NCBI RefSeq assembly: GCF_900109995.1
Contig: NZ_FOCB01000004.1
Span: 1-64,000 of the forward strand
From: Pseudomonas sp. ok272
GTDB taxonomy: Bacteria > Pseudomonadota > Gammaproteobacteria > Pseudomonadales > Pseudomonadaceae
Direction of reading: 5' to 3'
DNA: 64,000 bases
Both the position numbers and the translations under genes were made by a program. The notes under the pieces were generated by a model that was not told where the DNA came from, ran no database searches, and was given only the letters and a program-made list of their open reading frames with translations. Below, piece by piece: positions 57,360-64,000 of this stretch (position 1 is the stretch's first letter; the number at the start of each line of letters is the position of its first letter).

Positions 57360-57995
57360 TTAAGCAGGACGCTGGCTGATCACTTCATCGATCAACCCGT
57401 ACTCACGTGCGGCTTCTGCACTCATAAAGTTATCGCGGTTGGTGTCACGCTCGATTTCTTCAAGCGTGTGCCCGCTATGCTTGGCCATCAACGTGTTGAG
57501 ACGTTCGCGAATGAACAGGATTTCCTTGGCATGGATTTCGATATCCGACGCCTGCCCCTGGAAACCGCCCAATGGCTGGTGAATCATCACACGCGAGTTC
57601 GGCAGGCAGTAACGCTTGCCAGGAGCACCGGCAGTCAGCAAAAACGCGCCCATGCTGCAGGCCTGGCCGATACAGGTGGTCGACACGTTGGGCTTGATGA
57701 ACTGCATGGTGTCGTAGATCGACATGCCCGCTGTCACCGAACCGCCAGGGGAGTTGATATAGAGATGGATGTCCTTGTCCGGGTTTTCCGCTTCAAGGAA
57801 CAGCAATTGCGCACAGATCAGGTTGGCCATGTAGTCCTCTACCGGACCAACCAGAAAAATCACTCGCTCCTTGAGAAGGCGCGAATAGATATCGTAGGCG
57901 CGCTCGCCACGAGCGGATTGCTCGACAACCATCGGGACCAGGCCGCCTGCGGCCTGGATATCAGAGTTCTGCTGAATATACGAATTACGGAACAT
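57360..57995 (-). CDS. clpP: ClpP protease subunit
   Basis: A 211-residue serine peptidase. Catalytic Ser in [12 protein letters not shown], His in [10 protein letters not shown], Asp later. Forms the tetradecameric proteolytic chamber with ClpX or ClpA. Precedes clpX by about 110 bases. Confidence 0.97.
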   Translation of the reverse strand: MFRNSYIQQNSDIQAAGGLVPMVVEQSARGERAYDIYSRLLKERVIFLVGPVEDYMANLICAQLLFLEAENPDKDIHLYINSPGGSVTAGMSIYDTMQFIKPNVSTTCIGQACSMGAFLLTAGAPGKRYCLPNSRVMIHQPLGGFQGQASDIEIHAKEILFIRERLNTLMAKHSGHTLEEIERDTNRDNFMSAEAAREYGLIDEVISQRPA

Positions 57996-58034
57996 GCTCT
58001 GCAGTCACTCCCAAATAGTTATGTCTTGAATACG

Positions 58035-58062
58035 CATAAGCCAGCTCGAAAGCTGGCTTATG
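58035..58062 (-). terminator. Hairpin between tig and clpP
   Basis: CATAAGCCAGCT and AGCTGGCTTATG form a perfect 12-bp stem; the minus-strand loop is TTCG, a stable tetraloop. It begins 26 bases after the tig stop codon. No T tract, so partial termination or mRNA stabilisation is plausible. Confidence 0.55.
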
Positions 58063-58087
58063 GTGTGTGCTTCTAACGCTAAAACAA

Positions 58088-59398
58088 TCAGTCGGCTTGT
58101 GGAGCTTCTACCGGCTTGACTGCTTCTTCGTAAGAGACCGATTTGTCGGTCACGCTAGCTTTCTGCAGAACAGTATCCACAACTTGCTCTTCCAGCACAA
58201 CCGAACGGACTTCGTTCAGCTGCTGGTCGTTTTTGTAGTACCAGGATACAACTTGCTCTGGCTCCTGGTAGGCCGAAGCCATTTCCTGGATCAGCTCGCG
58301 AACGCGGGTTTCGTCAGGCTTGAGGTCAAACTGCTTGACCACTTCAGCCACGACCAGACCCAACACAACGCGGCGCTTGGCTTGTTCTTCGAACAGCTCG
58401 GCTGGCAGCTGATCAGGCTTGATGTTGCCACCAAACTGCTGAACAGCCTGGACGCGCAGACGGTTCACTTCGTTCTCGATCAGGGCCTTTGGCACGTCGA
58501 TCGGGTTGGCCGCCAGCAGGCCGTCCATGACTTGGTTCTTGACCTTGGACTTGATCGCCTGACGCAGCTCACGCTCCATGTTCTTACGAACTTCGGCGCG
58601 GAAACCTTCGATACCTGTTTCCTTGATACCAAACTGAGCGAAGAACTCTTCGGTCAGCTCAGGCAGCTTCGGCTCGGAGACGCTGTTCACCGTAACGGTG
58701 AACTCGGCAGCCTTGCCAGCCAGGTCGAGGTTTTGATAGTCAGCTGGGAAGGTCAGGTTCAGAACGCGCTCTTCGCCCGCCTTGGCGCCAACCAGGCCAT
58801 CTTCGAAACCCGGGATCATGCGGCCGGAACCCAGAACCAACTGGGTACCCTTGGCGGAACCACCGGCGAATACTTCACCGTCAACCTTGCCAACGAAATC
58901 GATGTTCAGTTGGTCGTCGTTCTGAGCGGCACGCTCAACGGTTTCAAAACGAACGTTCTGCTTGCGCAGGATGTCGAGCATTTTGTCCAGATCGGCATCG
59001 GTCACGTCAGCGCTGAGGCGCTCGACAGCGATCGTGTCGAAACCAGCAACCGTGAACTCAGGGAACACTTCGAACGTCGCGATGTATTCCAGATCCTTGC
59101 CTTTCTCCAGCACTTTCGGCTCTACCGAAGGCTGGCCAGCCGGGTTCAGCTTTTGCTCAACGACCGCTTCGTAGAAAGAAGCCTGGATCACGTCACCTAC
59201 AGCTTCCTGGCGCGCATCAGCTTCATAACGCTGACGGATCACGCTCATCGGCACCTTGCCAGGACGGAAGCCTGCAATCTTGGCCTTTTGGGCAGTCTGC
59301 TGCAGACGCTTGTTGACTTGAGTCTCAATGCGCTCAGCTGGCACGGTGATGCTCATGCGGCGCTCAAGAGCAGAAGTATTTTCAACAGAAACTTGCAT
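58088..59398 (-). CDS. tig: Trigger factor
   Basis: A 436-residue ribosome-bound chaperone/PPIase. N-terminal ribosome-binding domain with the signature loop [12 protein letters not shown], the FKBP-like PPIase domain ([29 protein letters not shown]), and a helical C-terminal cradle. Start at 59398 (MQVSVENTS); the longer frame to 59461 is not family-like. Confidence 0.97.
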   Translation of the reverse strand: MQVSVENTSALERRMSITVPAERIETQVNKRLQQTAQKAKIAGFRPGKVPMSVIRQRYEADARQEAVGDVIQASFYEAVVEQKLNPAGQPSVEPKVLEKGKDLEYIATFEVFPEFTVAGFDTIAVERLSADVTDADLDKMLDILRKQNVRFETVERAAQNDDQLNIDFVGKVDGEVFAGGSAKGTQLVLGSGRMIPGFEDGLVGAKAGEERVLNLTFPADYQNLDLAGKAAEFTVTVNSVSEPKLPELTEEFFAQFGIKETGIEGFRAEVRKNMERELRQAIKSKVKNQVMDGLLAANPIDVPKALIENEVNRLRVQAVQQFGGNIKPDQLPAELFEEQAKRRVVLGLVVAEVVKQFDLKPDETRVRELIQEMASAYQEPEQVVSWYYKNDQQLNEVRSVVLEEQVVDTVLQKASVTDKSVSYEEAVKPVEAPQAD

Positions 59399-59757
59399 GG
59401 ATATTCCTCGTTGCACAGACGTTAGCCGGCCGTTTCCGACCCCAGAATCAAGGGCATGCATTCTAGTGGGTCAAACTCAAGAAGTCACCCTACTCAAAAC
59501 GGGTAAAAACGCAGCAGGCAATTTATCGGCGGGGACAAAGGGTTGAGCCTCGCCATGAGAGCAAATACAGCCAATCACGCCAGGGCTCTGCGCCAACCCT
59601 TCTTATATAGAAGAAGTTGCCAGCATCTCCCTGACAGCCGATCTTGCGAACAAGGCCGGTGGCCGGCGCGGCATCATCGAGAAACAAAAACACGACGAAA
59701 CGCCAACCCCAGCGACCCACAACCTGCAGCCGCCGGACACTCCAATCTCTAGAAACA
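59399..59757. other. Region upstream of tig
   Basis: About 360 bases between tig and the tRNA genes. It contains TATATA within a palindrome (CTTCTTATATAGAAG, about 59609-59623) that could be a minus-strand -10 region; no gene is seen. Confidence 0.4.
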
Positions 59758-59760
59758 AAA

Positions 59761-59790
59761 AAGGCGCCAGACTGTTAAATCTGGCGCCTT
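59761..59790 (-). terminator. Terminator after the first tRNA-His
   Basis: AAGGCGCCAGA and TCTGGCGCCTT stem with a run of T on the minus strand. Almost identical to the one at 60055. Confidence 0.85.
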
Positions 59791-59799
59791 TTCTAAATA

Positions 59800-59876
59800 T
59801 GGGGTGGACGATGGGGATCGAACCCACGACAACGGGAGTCACAATCCCGTGCTCTACCAACTGAGCTACGCCCACC
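59800..59876 (-). tRNA. tRNA-His (GTG)
   Basis: A 77-base cloverleaf including the encoded CCA and the extra 5' G of tRNA-His (GGTGGGC...). Anticodon loop TTGTGAC gives GTG. T-arm GGGTTCGATCCCC. Confidence 0.95.
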
Positions 59877-59953
59877 ATATTGCGTCACAAAGAAACCAAA
59901 CCACTTCTTTGCTGAGCTCCAGCCAAACCAACCGGCGTGAGTGGAGCTTTATT

Positions 59954-60038
59954 TGGTGCGGATGAAGAGACTCGAACTCTTACACCTTGCGGCGCTGGAA
60001 CCTAAATCCAGTGTGTCTACCAATTCCACCACATCCGC
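59954..60038 (-). tRNA. tRNA-Leu (TAG)
   Basis: An 85-base class II tRNA with a long variable arm. Acceptor GCGGATG with CATCCGC plus ACCA; anticodon loop TTTAGGT gives TAG. Confidence 0.95.
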
Positions 60039-60054
60039 TTCAAACTTTTAAAGC

Positions 60055-60085
60055 AAAGGCGCCAGACTGTTAATCTGGCGCCTTT
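60055..60085 (-). terminator. Terminator-like hairpin after the second tRNA-His
   Basis: AAAGGCGCCAGA and TCTGGCGCCTTT, a near-copy of the hairpin at 59761, but with only a short T run on the minus strand (TTTGCTTT), so leakage into tRNA-Leu is likely. Confidence 0.6.
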
Positions 60086-60093
60086 TCTAAATA

Positions 60094-60170
60094 TGGGGTG
60101 GACGAAGGGGATCGAACCCTCGACAACGGGAGTCACAATCCCGTGCTCTACCAACTGAGCTACGCCCACC
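60094..60170 (-). tRNA. tRNA-His (GTG), second copy
   Basis: A 77-base copy of the tRNA at 59800, with changes only in the T-arm/acceptor edge (GTCGAGGGTTCGATCCCCTTCG). The anticodon is GTG. Confidence 0.95.
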
Positions 60171-60201
60171 ATATCGCGCTACTTGTGCCAAAGCTGCCTA
60201 A

Positions 60202-60278
60202 TGGCGCACCCGGCAGGACTCGAACCTGCGACCATCCGCTTAGAAGGCGGATGCTCTATCCAGCTGAGCTACGGGCGC
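60202..60278 (-). tRNA. tRNA-Arg (TCT)
   Basis: A 77-base cloverleaf with the encoded CCA: acceptor GCGCCCG pairing CGGGTGC, anticodon loop CTTCTAA gives TCT, T-arm CAGGTTCGAGTCCTG. Confidence 0.95.
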
Positions 60279-60554
60279 CTTATTAATCTGTACTCTTGGA
60301 GGACTACAAACTAAGTGCTTTCCAGCCTCACAGGACCGTAATCCCACTCAACCTTCTTAACCAGTGCTAGGCTGTGCCCGACAAGTGCGACGAATAGTAT
60401 AGAGCCCCCCGAAGGTCGTCAAATCCTTTTTATAAAAAATTCATTTAATTAAAGGGCTTAGGGGAATTTGCAGACCAAGCGCCTTTGCCCTCGCGCCCTG
60501 GCATGCGAGAATACGCGCTCTTTTCTTCCCCCTCTCGATGGTTAATCACGCGCA

Positions 60555-61409
60555 ATGACTGCACAACTAATCGACGGCAAATCAATCGCCGCCAGCCTGC
60601 GCCAGCAGATCGCCAAACGTGTCGCCGAACGTCGCCAGCAAGGTCTGCGCACGCCCGGCCTCGCGGTGATCCTGGTCGGCAGCGATCCCGCCTCCCAGGT
60701 TTATGTCTCGCACAAGCGTAAAGACTGTGAAGAGGTCGGCTTTCTTTCCCAAGCCTATGACCTGCCTGCCGACACCAGCCAGCAAGACCTGACCGACTTG
60801 ATCGACCGTCTCAATGACGACCCGAATATCGATGGCGTCCTGCTGCAACTGCCACTGCCGGCCCATCTGGACGCCTCCAAGCTGTTGGAGCGCATTCGCC
60901 CGGACAAAGACGTCGACGGTTTCCATCCCTACAACGTCGGGCGCCTGGCCCAACGCATTCCACTGCTGCGCCCGTGCACGCCTAAAGGCATCATGGCCCT
61001 GCTGGAAAGCACCGGTGCCGACCTGTACGGGATGGACGCCGTCATCGTCGGCGCCTCCAACATCGTCGGTCGCCCAATGGCGATGGAGTTGTTGCTGGCC
61101 GGCTGCACTGTGACCGTCACCCATCGCTTCACCAAAGACCTGGCTGGCCACGTAGGCCGTGCCGACCTGGTGGTGGTCGCCGCTGGCAAACCCGGCCTGG
61201 TCAAAGGCGAATGGATCAAGGAAGGCGCCATCGTCATCGACGTCGGCATCAACCGCCAGGACGACGGCAAGCTGGTCGGCGATGTGGTCTACGAGACCGC
61301 CCTACCCCGCGCCGGCTGGATCACCCCGGTACCGGGCGGTGTTGGCCCGATGACCCGCGCCTGCCTGCTGGAGAACACACTCTACGCAGCAGAAACCCTG
61401 CACGACTAA
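60555..61409 (+). CDS. folD: Methylenetetrahydrofolate dehydrogenase/cyclohydrolase
   Basis: A 284-residue bifunctional one-carbon enzyme. [14 protein letters not shown] carries the catalytic Lys and Tyr; [22 protein letters not shown] and [17 protein letters not shown] (IVGASNIVG) motifs bind substrate and [23 protein letters not shown] ends the family signature. A terminator follows. Confidence 0.97.
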   Translation: MTAQLIDGKSIAASLRQQIAKRVAERRQQGLRTPGLAVILVGSDPASQVYVSHKRKDCEEVGFLSQAYDLPADTSQQDLTDLIDRLNDDPNIDGVLLQLPLPAHLDASKLLERIRPDKDVDGFHPYNVGRLAQRIPLLRPCTPKGIMALLESTGADLYGMDAVIVGASNIVGRPMAMELLLAGCTVTVTHRFTKDLAGHVGRADLVVVAAGKPGLVKGEWIKEGAIVIDVGINRQDDGKLVGDVVYETALPRAGWITPVPGGVGPMTRACLLENTLYAAETLHD

Positions 61410-61426
61410 CGGTAGCGTCGCGACCA

Positions 61427-61456
61427 AGAAACCCCGCCCTCTGGCGGGGTTTCTTG
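61427..61456 (+). terminator. Terminator of folD
   Basis: AAGAAACCCCGCC and GGCGGGGTTTCTT 13-bp stem followed by GTTT. Confidence 0.85.
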
Positions 61457-61649
61457 TTTCAGGCGCGGCATCAAGCTGGCAAACACAAACTGCTCGTCGA
61501 AAACTGCCGTTTTTTTACTAAAAACAATAGGTTTAGGCTGCCACTCGAAGAATATTCGACAGTTCCTCAGCTACGCTCATAAAATGTAACGCTTTTTAGG
61601 ATAAATCCCGTTGCAAAACGGCATACCCACATTTTTCGAGTCCACTCGC

Positions 61650-62588
61650 GTGAAAATCCGTCTTTCTATCCTGAGCCTCTTCTTCGCATTTTCAGGCACC
61701 ATCATCACGTCGAGCGTCGACGCCCGTGAAACCACTGCGGCTCCTCGTACCCCTACAACCCTGCAGATTGCCTCCGGCAGCGCGATGCTGATCGACCTGC
61801 AGAACAACAAAGTCATCTACGCCAGCAACCCGGACGTGATTGTGCCCATCGCCTCAGTGACCAAACTGATGACCGGGATGATTGTTCTGGACGCCAAACA
61901 GAACATGGACGAATACATTTCCGTGTCGATCAGCGACACACCGGAAATGAAAGGCGTGTTCTCCCGGGTCAAGCTCAATAGCGAGCTGTCGCGCAAGGAC
62001 ATGCTGCTGATCACCCTGATGTCCTCGGAAAACCGCGCCGCCGCCAGCCTGGCCCATCACTATCCAGGAGGCTATGGGGCCTTCATCGCCGCCATGAACG
62101 CCAAGGCCAAGGCCCTGGGCATGACCAGCACCCGCTATGTCGAGCCCACCGGCCTGTCGATTCACAACGTATCGACTGCCCGCGACCTGAGCAAATTGCT
62201 GCAGGCCGCACGCAAGTACCCGATGCTGAGTGAGCTGAGCACCACCAAGGAAAAAACCGTGGCGTTCCGCAAACCCAACTACACCCTGGGCTTTCACAAC
62301 ACCGATCACCTGGTCAAAAAAGCCAATTGGGATATCCAACTGACCAAGACCGGCTTCACCAATCAAGCCGGCCACTGCCTGGTACTGGTGACCCGCATGG
62401 GGGATCGCCCAGTGTCACTGGTCATTCTCGACGCCTTCGGCAAGTACACCCACTTCGCCGACGCCAGCCGGATCCGCCAGTGGGTGGAGACCGGCAAGAG
62501 CACCTCAGTCCCCGATGCCGCCCTGCGCTACAAGGCCGAAAAGAACCTGAAAAGCCGTCAGACCGGTGTGGCTCAGGCCAGCCAGTAA
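61650..62588 (+). CDS. pbpG: D-alanyl-D-alanine endopeptidase (PBP7)
   Basis: A 312-residue penicillin-binding protein of the S11 family with a Sec signal peptide ([15 protein letters not shown]) from a GTG start at 61650. Active-site motifs SVTK (Ser69, Lys72), SEN (126-128) and KTG (233-235). It cleaves peptide crosslinks in peptidoglycan. A start at a TTG (61611) would add 13 residues before the signal and is less likely. Confidence 0.92.
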   Translation: MKIRLSILSLFFAFSGTIITSSVDARETTAAPRTPTTLQIASGSAMLIDLQNNKVIYASNPDVIVPIASVTKLMTGMIVLDAKQNMDEYISVSISDTPEMKGVFSRVKLNSELSRKDMLLITLMSSENRAAASLAHHYPGGYGAFIAAMNAKAKALGMTSTRYVEPTGLSIHNVSTARDLSKLLQAARKYPMLSELSTTKEKTVAFRKPNYTLGFHNTDHLVKKANWDIQLTKTGFTNQAGHCLVLVTRMGDRPVSLVILDAFGKYTHFADASRIRQWVETGKSTSVPDAALRYKAEKNLKSRQTGVAQASQ

Positions 62589-62597
62589 CCCATGAAA

Positions 62598-62653
62598 AAG
62601 GCCCGCGACAGATGTCCGGGCCTTGATCGATAACGGCGCCTCGTGGCGCCGTT
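62598..62653. terminator. Two hairpins between convergent pbpG and lipoprotein genes
   Basis: AAGGCCCG/CGGGCCTT (62599-62624) and AACGGCGCC/GGCGCCGTT (62632-62653) followed by TTT on the plus strand. The first suits pbpG, the second either strand. Confidence 0.7.
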
Positions 62654-62657
62654 TTAG

Positions 62658-63329
62658 CTAGTGGCCGCCCAAGGCCTTGGTCGCCCTGGCGGCCGCCTCC
62701 TCCTGCCCAGCCTGGGCCAGGTCATTGGCCGCCTTGAGCCAACGTTGACGGTCGACATTGGCTGGCAGCTGCGTCGGCGCCTGAATCAATACCGCCCACC
62801 CTCCAGCACTCTCGAACGCAGACTCGAATGACTTGAAGTCCATCAATAAACGGCGGTTCATGCCCGCGCGCAGCAACACCGTCTGCTTGTCGCGGTTGTA
62901 GCCTGAGAGGATGGCGTAGCGCGGCCCCTTCCAGAACGCCGACCCCTCGGTGAAGCGCAGCAGCACCGGATAACCTGCCGCCACCTGGGTCAACAGTGCC
63001 GGCAGATTGCTGTCCAGCGGATACACCACCATCCCATACTCACGCGCCAACTTCTGCATGTTCTGCTGTAGCTGAGCCTCGGCGCCCGGTAAATGCAGGG
63101 GCTTGTCGAGCAACCCCGGCGTGATCACCACACCTTGCTGCGACAGCAGGCTGGCCAGGGTTTGCGGCCCGCTCTGATAGGACTCGCCACGATAGAACGT
63201 ACCACTGAGTTCCACTCGCTCAGGCAGGCGCTGGATGTGCGGCGACACGCCCCCGGCACAACCGGCCAGGCTCAAGACACAGGCCGCAGCCAGCAAGGCA
63301 AAGCGAAATCGAGGGAATACCGGCAACAT
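62658..63329 (-). CDS. Lipoprotein with degenerate C39-like peptidase domain
   Basis: A 223-residue protein with a lipobox (SLAGC, Cys24) after a hydrophobic signal. The domain resembles papain-fold C39 peptidases, with the N-terminal FYRGESYQSGPQTLASLL motif in which the usual catalytic Cys (YQCGPxxLA) is Ser53. The late segment GPRYAILSGY holds Tyr where the active His is normally placed. It is probably not a peptidase. A helical C-terminal tail (ANDLAQAGQEEAAARATKAL) resembles a TPR-like helix. Function unknown. Confidence 0.7.
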   Translation of the reverse strand: MLPVFPRFRFALLAAACVLSLAGCAGGVSPHIQRLPERVELSGTFYRGESYQSGPQTLASLLSQQGVVITPGLLDKPLHLPGAEAQLQQNMQKLAREYGMVVYPLDSNLPALLTQVAAGYPVLLRFTEGSAFWKGPRYAILSGYNRDKQTVLLRAGMNRRLLMDFKSFESAFESAGGWAVLIQAPTQLPANVDRQRWLKAANDLAQAGQEEAAARATKALGGH

Positions 63330-63541
63330 CGTTACTCACTGTTCAGGTACCAGGCACCGAGATCGCCCGGATCGGACCGTGATCATAGCAGCGCTATAGC
63401 CTTTAACGGCAGTTGTGGGCCTGCGATAGAGCGAAGGAATTGGAGACTCGCGACTATTGGTCAATGGACTGCAACACACCAGCGTCTAGACTCAGACCTG
63501 CGAGAAGTGTGAGCCCGATGCAGGGCAAAGAGGAGGCACTG

Positions 63542-63712
63542 ATGAGCCTGACAACGATAATTCTGATGCTGGTAACAGGCTGGCTGGCCGTTGCGGCCGC
63601 CATGTTGTGGGGCGTCCTGCGTATCACTCGCCGGCACCATCCTTCATACAAGCCGCCCCATGCAGCGGTTGAAAGCGAAAAGCCTGCCGCTCACCCCGCC
63701 TCCGCCCATTGA
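63542..63712 (+). CDS. Small membrane protein
   Basis: A 56-residue protein: one transmembrane helix (MSLTTIILMLVTGWLAVAAA, about 3-24), then a basic, His- and Pro-rich cytosolic tail. AGGAGG is 4-9 bases upstream of the ATG, an excellent ribosome site. No recognised family. Confidence 0.7.
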   Translation: MSLTTIILMLVTGWLAVAAAMLWGVLRITRRHHPSYKPPHAAVESEKPAAHPASAH

Positions 63713-63804
63713 CGACGCCGGCATTCAACCACCCCTGAAACAAAAACGGCCGCCGGCCCCCTTTCGAGTGCCAACGACCGTCTCGTGCTACCTACCGATC
63801 AAGA

Positions 63805-64000
63805 TCAAGCCTGGCCGGCGGCCTTCTTCTGCTTGGCCCGGCGCGACAGCATGTTCAACACTTCAATCGCTGCCGAGAACGCCATGGCGGCGTAGACGTA
63901 GCCTTTCGGTACATGGGCGCCAAACCCTTCGGCGATCAGCGTCATGCCGATCATGATCAGGAAGCCCAAGGCCAACATGACCACCGTCGGGTTATCGTTG
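63805..64000 (-). CDS. TerC-family membrane protein (3' end, cut by window)
   Basis: Only the C-terminal about 64 residues lie in the window. The visible segments ([20 protein letters not shown], then [20 protein letters not shown]) and the basic end ([13 protein letters not shown]) match the last helices of YgaP/TerC-type transporters (TerC/Alx or YoaE-like), possibly metal exporters. The N-terminus lies beyond base 64000. Confidence 0.8.
   Translation of the reverse strand, partial: NDNPTVVMLALGFLIMIGMTLIAEGFGAHVPKGYVYAAMAFSAAIEVLNMLSRRAKQKKAAGQA

Overview
The window is a chromosomal segment of a fluorescens-complex Pseudomonas. The evidence is the GC-rich coding sequence, the gene order tig-clpP-clpX-lon-hupB-ppiD, a liu leucine/isovalerate operon with a MerR-type LiuR regulator, a PrrF sRNA and a Crc-sequestering sRNA, a Cys/His-rich Pseudomonas metallothionein, and many REP/REPIN palindromes of the type gtgggagcgag...ctcgctcccac. 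I see no prophage, transposase, integrase or CRISPR array.

Layout. 1-260 carries tandem strong promoters facing left that look like an rRNA operon promoter; the rRNA genes lie outside the window. 463-16760 is a mosaic of single genes and short operons: a LysE exporter, an outer-membrane protein, a HemB paralogue with a 50-residue internal deletion, a GST, a histidine phosphatase, an ArsP/YraQ permease, selD-selU, a quinone-oxidoreductase-like protein, two AraC-type genes (one of them only a remnant), a metallothionein, an aspartoacylase-like hydrolase, an amino-acid binding protein, a rhodanese and an acyl-CoA dehydrogenase. 16774-26330 is the leucine catabolic region: liuR, liuE, an sRNA gene (crcY type, sigma-54 promoter), a divergent acyl-CoA ligase, then liuABCD. 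Three LiuR-like palindromes lie in its control regions. 26378-34000 holds a degenerate S24-type repressor, a DUF3077-like protein, prrF under a Fur box, an M14 carboxypeptidase, a catalase-like peroxidase with cytochrome b561 and an HxlR pseudogene, an LRR kinase and a YebC-family protein. 33608-35485 is an orphan VgrG.

35493-42531 is a 2-aminoethylphosphonate (AEP) region: FAD oxidoreductase, OPA-family transporter, two LysR regulators with clear inverted-repeat operators, phnW and phnX. 42598-50617 is again mixed: an acidic hypothetical protein, a second cytochrome b561, a D-cysteine desulfhydrase/ACC deaminase homologue, fadH, a nitrilase-like protein without its catalytic Cys, an AraC regulator and a DUF2242 lipoprotein. 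50870-59398 is the protein quality-control block (ppiD, hupB, lon, clpX, clpP, tig, all on the minus strand) with a decayed tRNA-Asp between hupB and ppiD. 59800-60278 has four tRNA genes (His, Leu, His, Arg). 60555-64000 has folD, pbpG, a C39-like lipoprotein, a small membrane protein and the end of a TerC-family gene.

Themes: carbon-source hierarchy (Crc sRNA beside leucine catabolism), iron sparing (PrrF), phosphonate use as N/P source, and several genes whose catalytic residues are gone while the frame stays open (HemB, S24 repressor, nitrilase-like and C39-like proteins). No single large undescribed system is evident. The observations most worth a second look are the deleted HemB, the tRNA-Asp relic with a new internal stem, the AEP region with its paired LysR operators, and the orphan VgrG with a non-standard C-terminus.
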